Shown here piece by piece: positions 50,601 to 62,064 of a stretch of 64,000 nt of DNA. The stretch's first letter is position 1. The number at the start of each line of letters is the position of its first letter. The notes beneath the pieces are model-generated. The model was not told the origin of the DNA. It saw only the letters and a program-made list of their open reading frames with translations, and ran no database searches. The position numbers were made by a program, and so were the translations under genes. Origin of the DNA: Lepidurus packardi (lineage: Eukaryota; Arthropoda; Branchiopoda; Notostraca; Triopsidae); NCBI GenBank assembly GCA_023053545.1, contig JAKZAN010000007.1, positions 1,798,001 through 1,862,000 of the forward strand, written 5' to 3'.

Positions 50601-53562
50601 GCCTCCATCGAATGAGAGTAAAACCGTTGACGAATTGCCGCTACGCAAGTCGCCTTACATGTAACACAAAAACGGCTGTCGGACGGAACAGTACTCACGC
50701 AAGCTGTCTAGTGATGAAATGCGATGGGCTATTTATGCTTCTTGATGGGCACTGCATTACGGCCAACCGTTTTTGCCCTTGCCAATGCTCGAAAAAGTCT
50801 TAATATAGAGGCAATCGTCCAAGTTCTGTGGTTTTGTAGTGGAGAAGAAAGGGACAAAGCATCTTAACAGTCTCGCCAATGTTCCTATTCAAGCAATCCA
50901 ATTACCCTTTCCAGCGATGTTAAATTTCCGGCAAGTCATTCCTCAGACAACCTTTAATTAGAAATTTTTCTCGCCCTTTAAAAGGAATTGGAGTCCTCAA
51001 GACAGGTTCTGGACAAAAATGTAATTCAAGGCAAAAAATGTTAAGAACTACACGCCTTAGTAAACCACTAAAAAGAAAAAAAGAAAACGATTTTCTGCGA
51101 AATGGCGCTTATCCTCTTGAACTAGTGAAATATTGAAACGTGAATGCCTAATTTTTTTTATAGATGAAAGACGTAGCGATATTTTAATTAATTCTCTGCA
51201 TGGCAACAGAAACACAGGTTGGATTTGTCCCTGCGAATGAAAGAAAAAAGTTTGAGAGGTTTTCAACTTCACATCAAAGGCAGACTACACGTACACTCGA
51301 GATGTCGCGTACACAGAGCAACAACTACTGACATCAGAGTACTTATCAAGCGGACAAATATGGCTGTAAAAATCCTAACTTCTCCATTTATTGCTCCATT
51401 ATTGGTACAGACTAGCATTTTATGAAACCGCGAAGCATTTCCCGTAGGAAATGACGTACTACAAAGGTCATAGGGGTCTGGCGCCAGGGCAGCTCACCAA
51501 ATTGGTCCAAATAATAAATATCCTCTCCATCAAATTGTCCCACTGTTCTTCTAGCGTTGGGAACAAATCCCCAGGGCTAAGACAAGGAAAAGAAAAAAAA
51601 TGAATGACAAATGTTTTGAAATATATCCCCAGCAGCCAGAGCTGTTTTCCGCATGCACATCGTTTTAAAATCCAAACAAGAATAATATACAGTATTTTCT
51701 TTTTTTTTTAGTGTCACAAACTATTTCTTGGTCAACCTTTCGGTAGCGGATCTTCTCGTGACGCTCGTTTGCATGCCTATGGCTGTAGGTACTTCGATAC
51801 TAAAAGCTTGGCTTTACGGCGAGTTCATGTGCAAATTTACGGCGTACCTACAAGGTAAAGGACCACGGTCCCCTTTTTTTATTCAATTTCTCAACCTAGC
51901 AACTAAACCGCAATAGCTGTCATCAAACCCAAGGGGCACACGCTGTACAGTGCATGTTCGCTAAACATGTATCCCAGCACGTGTAAAACCTTCCTAATCA
52001 CTCATTTATGCTAGGCAATATGCTACAGGAAGGCTAAGTTACGTCCTATTAATATTTTCCCCTTATTGAACAAAGAAGACGCGACCTTGTTGGTCGGTAA
52101 ATTCATCAGAACGCTTCCCAAAAAAACGATACCCAAGATGGCAAGAGTTTAATAAACTCGTAAATTCGAGTGTACCTATACTCTTGGATGATGTTTTTTT
52201 TTTATAAATAAATAAGAGGTACGCTGACGCAAGATGCGTGAAAAGATGGAGCAAAATAGTGTTCGACAATCAGACGAAGTCCCGCAAAACTCAGTTGCGA
52301 AAGCCCCAGCAGTGATACTTACAGAAAAAAATAGTTTTAACAACTCACCAATACGGGGAGATGGGAGATGGGAGGCAGATGGGAGGTGCACGCGCCAAAT
52401 CGTTACTACGTCTGGTCATCTTGCAAAAAACAAAACAGAAAAACAACATGGAGAGGAAACTTGATGGCCGACAAACAAGATCTGTCAGTTCTAATCTTAG
52501 CAAATGTGTTTTTTGTGTGCTTTTTTCATGTTCCCAGGCGTGGCTGTCAGCGCCAGCGTTTTCTCCATCTTGGCCATGAGCATAGATCGCTACTTGGCCA
52601 TTCGTCATCCAATGATACTCCGCCAGGTATTTAACAAACGTGTGGCGCGAACCGTTATTGGGATTATCTGGGTCGTCGCGGCCATAATCTTTTTCCCCAT
52701 GCTGGTGGTTCGAAGACTCGAAGGCGTCATGTTTACGGCTACAGGTAACCAAAAACTCTATAAGCTCTATAGCTCTCTTAAATTCCGCGAGTAATCTTTA
52801 TGGGGATTAGTGTGGGGAGAGGAAAGCTCTGTAGCTAGGAGACGTCAAGGTTGTACGTTAACACTGCAGAAACGCCGTTTTTTTCCTGTCATTTCTCATT
52901 TTTCTTTTCGTAGACGACAACGTATTCTTCTGTGTCGAGCACTGGCCCCAAACCTGGGATAAAAGACTCTACGGAGCTTCACTGTTCGTGGTGGTGTACG
53001 CGGTTCCTGGGTTACTTGTCTTGGTGGCGTATACGTCTACGGGATTCAAGCTGTGTGCTCCTACAGTCTTCAAAGATGGTTAGAAGATCGATGATAAAAT
53101 AAATAAAAATACAACTTATACACTTGAGCCTTTGATATTAAGATCCGTGGATGGTCTTTTAGGATAGCGGAAGCTTCGTGTAATGAACTTTTGGCTTCTT
53201 TAGGTGGTGACATGGTACTGGACCGAGATTCGAAATTACTCCAGGGACGTCGTCGTGTTGCGCGAACACTCTTAATCCTCGCTATAGTTTTTGCCTGCTG
53301 CTGGCTACCCTATAACATTGTCATGCTGGTCTTGGACAGCAAGCTTCTAACGATCAAAACGCTGAAAACGGTTGAAACGCTCATGGACAGCTTGCCTTTC
53401 ACGCTGCTGTTGGGCCATGCCAATTCCGCCCTCAACCCAGTGCTTTACTGCTTTTTCTCGCGTAATTTTCGCCAATGCGTACTTAACATGCTACGGAGGA
53501 AACGAGGAAGAACGACTTCGATCGAGCCCAAATCATACCAAAGATGTCGAGTAAGTAGGTAG
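47677..53562 (+). CDS. Class A (rhodopsin-like) GPCR, probably a peptide receptor
   Basis: This is a seven-transmembrane receptor of the plasma membrane. Exons 47677-47930, 51712-51854, 52538-52744, 52914-53078 and 53204-53562 join in frame to 375 residues. The extracellular N-terminus has two N-glycosylation sites (NFS at 19, NIS at 30). TM1 has SNTLVILVV (the N1.50 region). TM2 has VNLSVADLLVTLVC. The TM3 cysteine is in EFMCKFTAYLQ and the DRY motif in SILAMSIDRYLAIRHPM. The second loop supplies the partner cysteine (VFFCVEHWP). TM6 is FACCWLPYN, TM7 is HANSALNPVLYCFFSRNFR, followed by a basic tail. Composition fits neuropeptide-type receptors, but I cannot assign the ligand. The last codons CGA|gtaagt look like a splice donor, so the true C-terminus may lie in a further exon. 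Intron 1 is 3.8 kb; the others are 126-683 bases. Confidence 0.9.
47931..51711 (+). other. Long first intron of the GPCR gene
   Basis: These 3781 bases lie between GPCR exons 1 and 2, with donor CGCAG|gtaata and acceptor ctttttttttag. No nested gene or repeat is recognised. It is a natural place for regulatory elements of the receptor gene. Confidence 0.75.
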
Positions 53563-55801
53563 GCAATTTATCACATCGGTACATTCCACTTTGCCTTCCG
53601 TGCTTCACATTTGTAGAGTCAAAGTTTCTTTAAAAAAACAAGAGGGTTTGCAGTCGCTCTGTCTTTACTAATAGCTCTTCTTCGAAATTATTTGACATGA
53701 ACATCCAACTCTCTTCGAGAGACGCTCGTTTCAAACTGCGTTTGTTCTAAACTGCTCCGAAGTCACTTAATACACCACACACAACCATTCAATCTTTATT
53801 ATGCCTCATTTTTCTATCATTTGCAAAAAATTTAAATAGTCCCCTATTCCTTCACGCTGGAACTTATGAAAAGGTTTCCTAGACATAAATTTCTACAAAT
53901 ATCCAAGAATTCCCAACGCCAACTTACGATTAATTCATGTATATTGAGCATTAAAAAAATACCTCGCCTCGTTTGCCAATATACCCCATTGTTCTATCAA
54001 CCTACCGCCTCCCGTTGCGATAATAAAGTAAATTTAGCCTTCCGATATCCCGTAGAGTCCAGTCGCACGCTGGTCATTTCGACGGCCGCGACAGCAGCCG
54101 AACCCCATCACTTGCTCCTGCTCTAGTCCCGGCACATTTGCCGGCGTGTCCGTCAGCAGCGATCATCCCTCTACAGGAAGTACCTGCACGACAAACACCA
54201 ACTCTTACAGGGGCCAAGGCATAAAATCGCAGACTTTTGATCGAATGGAGATCCACAGCTCCTGCAAGTACAGCTAGTGACGGTCCATGTTCAGCAGATT
54301 AAAGCCACGGCACCCAGACCCGTACTCCGCTGCCCCTTTGACTTTTTGTCATGTCAAAACAGTATACAGACCGAAATCGAAAGCAAAACTAGCTACTTTA
54401 ATTATACCGAACGCCGGAGCTTTTAACAAGAGGTTCGACCAAGTGATATGTTAACAAGATTAAAAAAACGTTTTAAAAAATCGCTTCCAATACCGCAAAC
54501 CGACGCCGGCAACAGGAACCGTCAAGGCAGCACACAAGCACGTCGTTGTACCGTGGTTTGCCTGCCAGATACGCTAGCCACTATAATTTGCAACAATCGT
54601 ACAGGCACGCACACGAGCAGACGACATCAGTAATCATTACCACAAATGGACGCCGTTTATAAAGCTAAAGCCATTGGTCCCTTGGCTCGTGACTGTTCTT
54701 AACAAATTTGAATCCATACAATTCGCAAGTATTTTACGCAAGAAGCTTAGCTTGGTCTTCCTTACGTCTTAAAACGCAAAATTGGCAAAATGGTACCCAC
54801 AATCCCAATTACAAGGCAAGCCACAAGGACCAAGTACTTGTAATGTACTGTACTCACCTAATACCAGCTTGCACAGTCCCCATACATATTGTGTATTTAA
54901 TTGTGACAATACAGTACTATAGCTACACTGATCAATCCAACAAGGTTTTGTTAGTGAAAATAGGTTAATTTATGTGTACGTGTTCTACAGGTTTTCCCCG
55001 AAAGACAACTGATGCGTACTATAGAAATTCCGTAAACAAACAAACCCTTACCCGGACAACTCTAAACGATCTTAACACACACTAAAACTGAATGGAAATT
55101 CCAAAGACCTGACTAATCTGAACCGGCTAGCCTAAGCCAAAACCAGAATAGCTAACACTACTAAACTAATGTAACGACCTAACGAAGGGGCGCGACAAGG
55201 TTACCCAAAGATTGTCTGTGTGTCAAGTTTGGGTCAAGCGCCCAAATATACGGGTTGTTTGGACACTCGATGGTTTTTTGAAATAGAATAACCAGTAAGA
55301 TACCTGCTGACTTGTTTCTCTGTGTCAGGTACGAATGTTCGGTGCCAGGAAAAATCACAATACATTCCCATTAAAGCCACAAGCTCTAGGTCAAGACGCT
55401 TGAACTTATATTCGGTATACTTGTATGTGTCTTAAGCTAGGCGCATGCTTAGGTCCCTTATGTTTTGATTGTCATAATGAATAGAGAACATTATAACGAA
55501 TGCTATGCCTCTACATTAAAGAGCAAAAAGTAAACACTGTTAAACAGCCCATTGCAGAACCAACCACGGCAATACTGGCCAGCGGACATGAAGAAAAATT
55601 TAACGTGTAGCAAAACAAGAAACGAAATCACAACCTATTCCCGTGTTTCCGACCTAAAACGAATCCTAACCAAACTAAGTGCTACGCCTGCAAGAAAGAG
55701 AAAATCAAACGGACAACACTACACCTTACAGAGGAAAAAGAGAAGAGGAGGATTCAAGCAAAACATCGGCCAATTTCAAACCAATCTATTTTCTATTCCC
55801 T
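53563..55801. other. Intergenic region between convergent GPCR and PLAG-like genes
   Basis: No gene is supported. An AATAAA hexamer at 54022-54027 could serve the GPCR transcript. The 178-codon plus-strand frame at 55552-56088 lies largely antisense to the PLAG-like coding region and has no recognisable features. Confidence 0.5.
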
Positions 55802-57511
55802 TTAAGCGTGCTCTGGTAAAAAAGTTTTCCAAGCCTGACAAAGCCAGGCAGGCATTTGCTCCAACTCGTTGGGTTCCATGCCACATCCGCGGAACTGCTT
55901 CTCTTCCGACAAGTCTCCGCGTCCGCAGAACCACGCCTCGGAAGTTTGATCTTCTCTCGCAGCTGACAGTAAAGACGTGGCGGCATTGTGTCCAAGTAAC
56001 AGTAAATCGGGTCCAAAATCATTCAAGGAGGGGTCCTGCTTCTCACCCGCGAAATTACCGAAATTATCCAAGTGAAGGTCTTTCGTAGTCGCAGCGGCGG
56101 TTTCCGGAACTATGCATTCGTCTGCTTGGCAAACTTGCTCCAGAAGCTGGTTCAAGTCCACCACTTCTTTATCGTCCGGAAAGAAGGGTAGCCGCGATGG
56201 GTTCCAATAATCGCCTTGGCTGTTGCTCTTGTCACTTTGGCTGGGCGACTGCGAGTCACCCATGGCAATCGACTCGGCTGCCAGATCGCACAAGTAGGAT
56301 AACATCGACGGGGCATCTGTGGGTATTCGAAGCGGGTTGTTATTGAGCAACTCCAGTACGCGTGATTCTAGCCATTGCTGCTCTTTATTGGCAACAAAAG
56401 CCGGGGGCTCAAAACAGCCATTGTTAGCCTCGATTTCGTGGGGGCTGACTTGACCGGAAAGGGTTGCTTCCGAGTGTGAGGGCGTTAGACTATTGACGTA
56501 GTCCTCTGGGTCGACTTCTTCCATCAAATCCGTAAAAAAGACTTCTTGCTTCAAGCATAACTCGGTTTTGTCGGGCGACGACGGATTCGACGGAATGCTC
56601 CCGGAATAGCAGATATCCGGTCCAAATTCCCGCGTTTCAGGGCGCTTTAGAACCTCGATCTCGCACTCGTTAAGTACGTCGCACGATCCGGTCTCGTCCG
56701 CCGTTTCGATAACGAAGCCGCCACTTTGACGGATGAGCTTGGCTTGGATATTGTTTATCGGGGATTGAGCAGGGGTGGCAATGACACCAGATTGCTCAGC
56801 GAGCATGTTGTGCAGCTGGACAATGCGGAGCTTGTACACCGCCTCTTCGTCGACGTTTCCAAAGATGCCGCGGTAGGCTGAAGTGTCCATTTCCAGCTGG
56901 TCAGCCGGGTCGAGCGGGGACATTGCGGGCATCTGCGTGTCGTCCAAGGTCATTCCAGATGCCTCGGAAGCTGGCTCTAACGCGTCGATGGATGGAGCCA
57001 GTACGGCCGACAAGTCGTGACAACCGCTGGCCAATTCGGTGCCCTGTTCTTCTTTAATGACGGCGTTGGACAAACCAACGAGTTGAGTAGGCAATTCAAT
57101 TCGGTGGCGAAACTCCGTGGTATGGTGGCGTGCAGTATAATTACCCGTCACTTGATTGAGAGGCGAGTTGGTTTTGCGGTGGGGAGACTTGTTGGTAGTC
57201 CCGTCCGCGGTAGTAGGAATGAGGGATGCGGCCGTCAGATCATCTTCACTGACATGGGTTGCAATGCCAGCAATTTTGCGCAAGCTGCTGTTGTGGCTTT
57301 TCTTGAAATGGCGGACTAGATGGTCCTTGCGCCCGAAACGTTGAGGGCAGCGGGCGCAGATAAAGTCGCGTTTGCCGGTGTGCACAACCATGTGGCGCTT
57401 GGCGTCCTTTTTGGTGAAAAACTTGCGCTCGCATGCATCGCAGGCAAATTTCTTTTCACTGATATCTCGAGTGGAGCGCAGAACAATTTGAGAAGGGTTT
57501 CCCTTCGGCAT
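55802..57511 (-). CDS. PLAG-family C2H2 zinc-finger transcription factor with two fingers
   Basis: The ATG at 57511 opens an uninterrupted frame of 569 residues (MPKGNPSQ...). Two adjacent C2H2 fingers lie at residues 24-44 (C24, C27, H40, H44) and 52-73 (C52, C55, H68, H73), joined by [26 protein letters not shown] and [16 protein letters not shown] are diagnostic of fingers 6 and 7 of vertebrate PLAG1/PLAGL, which have seven fingers; none of the first five is present. The remaining 490 residues are acidic, Ser/Pro/Gln-rich and end [16 protein letters not shown], as expected of an activation region. The frame stays open upstream to 57628 with a further ATG, but the intervening residues are not finger-like, so I chose 57511. 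The factor presumably binds DNA in the nucleus; targets are unknown. An upstream exon carrying more fingers cannot be excluded. Confidence 0.88.
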   Translation of the reverse strand: MPKGNPSQIVLRSTRDISEKKFACDACERKFFTKKDAKRHMVVHTGKRDFICARCPQRFGRKDHLVRHFKKSHNSSLRKIAGIATHVSEDDLTAASLIPTTADGTTNKSPHRKTNSPLNQVTGNYTARHHTTEFRHRIELPTQLVGLSNAVIKEEQGTELASGCHDLSAVLAPSIDALEPASEASGMTLDDTQMPAMSPLDPADQLEMDTSAYRGIFGNVDEEAVYKLRIVQLHNMLAEQSGVIATPAQSPINNIQAKLIRQSGGFVIETADETGSCDVLNECEIEVLKRPETREFGPDICYSGSIPSNPSSPDKTELCLKQEVFFTDLMEEVDPEDYVNSLTPSHSEATLSGQVSPHEIEANNGCFEPPAFVANKEQQWLESRVLELLNNNPLRIPTDAPSMLSYLCDLAAESIAMGDSQSPSQSDKSNSQGDYWNPSRLPFFPDDKEVVDLNQLLEQVCQADECIVPETAAATTKDLHLDNFGNFAGEKQDPSLNDFGPDLLLLGHNAATSLLSAAREDQTSEAWFCGRGDLSEEKQFRGCGMEPNELEQMPAWLCQAWKTFLPEHA

Positions 57512-58020
57512 TCTTTGTGTATACCGCGTACGTAGCTTGTGAGGTAGTGGGAGACTGACGTAACGTGCTGGAATGATATGGAAAGAGACGGATAAGAGTT
57601 GTGGAACGTTTCGCCACACTGCGATCAAGAATTTTACCCTCAGGGAAATTCAAAGATTCAAATGGAAACAGTAATAAGGTCAATGATTTTCCGACGCAAA
57701 ACAAGGTTTCCTTTCTTCGAGGCGCTAATTAACAGGACTGACGCGTAAGCAATGATACAAGTAGTGAAGCTATGCCTGCTCAAGCTCAAATTTTACTGAT
57801 AGATTAACAATTCGTAAAAAAAAAATTTACAATTCGTTTGAAAGAGTCCAACGTTTTGCTTGAATCCTTAGGTTTGGTTACTCTAGCTAGCCAGGTTGAT
57901 AAGTATAAAGCCAACTTGTCTCTCGTTCCGAATCTTCCAAAGCTAACCAAATCAAGCTTAACTTAAGGCCTCCATAGTGCAAGAAACCTGATGTCCTACG
58001 TTTTGAATGGCCACGCAATG
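57512..58020. other. PLAG-like upstream region
   Basis: This contains the likely 5' leader and promoter of the PLAG-like gene. The minus-strand frame remains open to 57628. No other feature is seen up to the exon-like segment that ends at 58021. Confidence 0.4.
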
Positions 58021-58120
58021 CTAGCGAGGTGCTTTTAAATCTTCCGGAACGAAAAGATCGCCTAAAGAGGCGCTGGCAACAGGGGAACTTGCTACTTCGT
58101 GGGAGCCATGGTGAGTTTTC
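58021..58120 (-). CDS. Exon-like segment, tail B: paralogous or alternative terminal exon
   Basis: Acceptor caaatctcag is followed by one base and 32 codons, then TAG. The translation starts KTHHGSHEVASSPVASASLG and goes on through FVPED. It is homologous to tail A (58455-58551): both share HGSxE, SSP, a later G and FVxE, both end in TAG, and their lengths differ by exactly one codon. Both begin in phase 2. It could be an alternative last exon for the chain of small exons upstream (58708-58831) or the end of a decayed tandem copy. No family is recognised. Confidence 0.3.
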
Positions 58121-58454
58121 CTGAGATTTGAAACTAAAAATTGTCACCAGACAACGCACCCTGATTAAAACTGGGCACACAAAAAGCCGAACGGTATTAA
58201 ATGAAACATTCAAGGGGAAACCATACAAATATGTGAGATCATAAACTTTTTGGCGTCAATTCAAGATTCGCAAGGCCGTAAAATCAAAAGTCCGCCAAAT
58301 GACGGATCGTAAACCAGGTGTTAACGTAATGCTCGATACGAACACGTCCGATATCGTTTTCTCACTTTGCGATGACCACCACAACACGAAACTTCAAGCT
58401 TTAGAGCTGCATATGCATGACCTAGCGCTTTCCTCGTACTTCCATGTGCTTTAC

Positions 58455-59487
58455 CTAGCACGCAATTTCTGGACCTTCCGCAACGAAGAATCCGATCGCA
58501 GCTGGAATGGGGGGGGAACTTGTTATTTCTGGGCTTCCATGTTGATGTTTTCTGGGACTTTAAGAGGAAAATTTCCCCCACACAACAACGTCTACAGACA
58601 TACGAATAGCCGGACAATAAGAAACACTTCCAGAGTGTCAACCACCCACTGCGGAAAGAGCGCAAATCACTTTGTCCAACGAAACGATTTCGATTAGTCG
58701 GGAATACCTCTGGTTCACTTGTACAGAAACCACGTAAGGCACCTCGAGCTGAAGCAAAAAGTCGTCGGTAAAGGCAATGACGAAGTCGTCGATAAGAATG
58801 TTGAGCTGAATCAGAGCACCAGATCCCAAAACTGGGATAGTTCAATAATATGAGTCTACCACGCACTTGACGGCAAGAGAGGCTCGGATTCTGATCAAAG
58901 CGTGCTTTGCTTTGACAAAATACACACAGATGGATAAGGAAAAAAAGGGGGGAAAGGTAAACGAGCGAATAACTTATTTGCAAGCCATATTGGATGATTT
59001 GCTGGAGGACACTAATTAACATACACCATCAACTCCAACTCAGAGATCATAGCGTCCGTTCACGTGAAAAAATACGGGCGCACCACCACTAAGGATCAGG
59101 CTGAATTTCTGTGGACAACGACTGTAAACCGTCAAGTCATGAAACGGTCATCGGTGAGCACAAAAAGGGCCTATGAATGACATGTAAACAAGTTAGTTTT
59201 AATTCCAGCTTCAAACCAAACGACAACACTAATACAAGTAACACGAATATAAATATGTTTCCACTTTCAGAAAATTTCAGAAAATGAGCAGGCTTACCTC
59301 TTGCCAAGCCGGTATGACACCTGAGGTTCCAATAAATCAGGTTGTTTGTTCCAGGAAGGCGCTAAAAAAGACGAAAAAATCGCAATTAGCTCAATTATAT
59401 TTTCAAAAGAAGTATACGAAGTGAAAGAATTGCAGAGGAAAAGATGGCTTACGTCTAAAATAGAAAAAAGTCCACCACTGTAATGGT
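58455..59487 (-). CDS. Putative unrecognised multi-exon gene (tail A), four small exons
   Basis: Four minus-strand segments with plausible splice sites join in phase: 59453-59487 (..HYSGGLFSILD, donor GAC|gtaagcc), 59298-59361 (acceptor ctttttttag, RLPGTNNLIYWNLRC..., donor AGAG|gtaagcc), 58708-58831 (acceptor tatcccag, GSGALIQLNILIDDFVIAF then TDDFLLQLEVPYVVSVQVNQ, donor CAGAG|gtattc) and 58455-58551 (acceptor agtcccag, HGSPEITSSPPIPAAIG..., TAG). The third exon alternates hydrophobic and acidic residues like a beta-sheet domain. Exon 2 has strong consensus splice sites at both ends. I recognise no family, and the 5' end is not found. The neighbouring region 58855-59150 contains further fragments that look coding but are broken by stops, so part of the locus may be duplicated and decaying. 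Chance assembly is possible. Confidence 0.3.
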
Positions 59488-62064
59488 CTTGTAAACAAGA
59501 CAAGCGTTAGATGGTCAAAACCAATGATTTGGACGAATACTGATTCTAGAAATAACCATAACCCCTAACTTTATACCAATATCTTAAGCCCTCAGGTGTG
59601 CTGGTCTGTCGTTACAAGAGTGGAGGAAAACCATCCGGACCCTGCTTAACGCTTTCTTTCGCAGCCGATGCTCTTTATTTCAAATTAATTCGATAACATC
59701 TGTGCTACCCACCAATGCCCCTCTTAAACCGACGACATAAGTAGCTTTGCCCAATGAGGATCGCTATCCGAAGACTTGCACGTCGCCAAGGATCAGAAAT
59801 CGGTGATCAGTCGAAGAGATCACCCCCCAAACAACAGAGATCAGTACGCTATATTGGAATGGAATAATTTTCCAGATCTTACTTTTGGGTATTCTATCCG
59901 TTTCTTGGAATGTGGAATTACCTAGTAAAATCAATTGTCCGGTGTATCTACTAAAAAAGACGTCCAGACGTTCTACTTTGAGTGACTCCACCCCTTGGGT
60001 ATTGCACAACCATTGCTTCACAAACAACACCGGGCATTAAGAAAATTTCAGATAAGACAGTCAAACAAGAACAAGTGGTGTCTGGTTTTTTTCGCCATTA
60101 TGTAAGGAATAGCAGAAACAGCACTGCAAAACAAACTAAACGTTAAAAAAATTTTTACAGCGACTTAACCAGATTAAGTGCTCACGGAAAGCCGAGTTTC
60201 TAAGATGTAATCGATTCTATTTAACTGAATTACAACACTAACCTACTCGGAGTTAAGAACTTCAATGCAATCCATAAATATATAGGAATCGTAAAAACAG
60301 TTCACACGGGGAAAAGCACTTCGGCCATTGATTACGCTATAGCAGCCTACGCCTCGACTGCCTCAACCGACCGCAACGTAGGAAGGTTTTAAGTTACGTA
60401 ACATCACTGCAGGGATACCATAATATGGTCCTTTTGAGTGCCGTTTACAGTAGCTGATCACACTAATGACCCGTAGTTATATATCCCAGCTAGAAACAAG
60501 TTTTTGAAACCGGCCTTTACGGCGCGTTCGTCATTTGTAGGGTTTTGGTAAGTTGGTTGCCTTGCAGTGGTTCTACGAACTTGAAAAAGCGTGTCATGAC
60601 ACCTATTTAAGAAAGGAGGTTGCCTAGAAAGCAAGGTAATGGAAATTCAGTCATTTAGGACTCCTTCAGAGTATTTAATTCCTCTAGTAATCGTAAAATA
60701 GGTTATACGATGCACGGAATAGATCCATTAGGACAATAAAAGCAGACTAAATACCCGGTTTCCTTCCCATTTAGATAGTTGTAAAGACTAATGTGTCAAA
60801 AAAGTAAACTATGTACATTATGTTAGATCATGCACGCGTGTTTTTCTTGTTATTAGTAGACAAACTTCTTCAAATGAGCGCCTTGGAAACAAGACAATGA
60901 AAACATCCGGGCTCTTAATTTGCAAACCTCAAGCACAGGATTCCTTTTGCTCTGGCAGAAAAAAGTAATGTTCTAATTAAAATTCCAGGCGTGACACAAG
61001 ACTTGGAAAATTTTCCAACTTTTTCTGGTGCACTTGACCCGAATGTGCAATTTTGTACGCTACTCTTACTTAAGGCAATTACGGTAGATAAGCACATGCC
61101 AATGTGATATGATTCCTTTTAATTACAGCGTTCCTGAGCTCACAATAAATGCATAAATCTACTGTATTGATAACTGTAATTCCAATACAATGCACGTAAG
61201 CATTAAAAAATGGTCCTAGGTTCATTGTTCAATACAGGAAAAATAAACTGCTGTCCTAGACCTAGAGATTATTCTTTAAACTCATTTAGTGTAACAAGGT
61301 CCCTCCCTTTATAGGGCAAAGTGGACACAAGCTAGTCAATAAGTGGAACAGTGACACCTGCAGCAATATAATACACATTGCCCATGTAGTAGACACATAT
61401 GCATTTGAGCAAGCGAGCCTACGATTTTTTCCCCAACAAGAAATCAAGATCTCTGTGACTAGACTAGTTTCTGATTACCTTAACGTTAGTGAAATGCCAA
61501 AAGAAAAACAATTCCGGTGTCTATTCTTCCCGCTTAACACAAACTTACAACTATTCACCAACACATCACTGCGCAATGAAAGGCATTTTTTTACACACGG
61601 CTGTCGCCGTCGGGTCGGTCAGATGGTTAGATCCGACTGAAATCGAGAGCGTTGCATATCGATAATAGGGCAAAAGAAGTTCGATACGATAGCCCTTTAC
61701 GTTTAAACATCTTGTGTTTCAATGCGAGGTAACGGAAAATCATGTGTAAATAAAACTTGCTATCTTGAATAAACTGCGAATAAACCATGAAGGGCCTAAT
61801 TCTTTTGAAAAGAATGAACTGATTGTCTTACAAAGAAAAGTTGATTTAGTTGAACAAGTTGATTGATATCGATCACAGCGGTACGACAAGCCCATGATGA
61901 TCACGACTTTGGCCACATTTGTTTTGTTTTTGTTTACATTGTGACTGAAACCTTGTAATTAACCTAAGCGTACATATTTTCTACCGTTACTAGAATGCAT
62001 ACGACGTGTATGGTAGGAGCAAATAATCTCCACATTCTTAGAAATGTAATTTTCTGACCTCTAG
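59488..62064. other. Region upstream of ARMC8, no gene firmly supported
   Basis: This is AT-rich. An 88-codon minus-strand open frame (59764-60030) looks somewhat protein-like but lacks a trusted start or splice sites. ARMC8 promoter sequence and first exon should lie toward the right end. One candidate first coding exon is 61995-62012 (ATG, six codons, donor ATG|gtagga), which would join in phase 0 to 62065; support is weak. Confidence 0.35.

Noticed and set aside
55552-56088. 178-codon plus-strand open frame
   Set aside because: Its second part is antisense to the PLAG-like coding region and its first part has no recognisable features.
58299-58697. 132-codon plus-strand open frame overlapping the homologous tail exons
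   Set aside because: The paralogous copy at 57.9-58.1 kb is not open in the matching plus frame, while the minus-strand frame is preserved in both copies, so the plus frame is probably a shadow.
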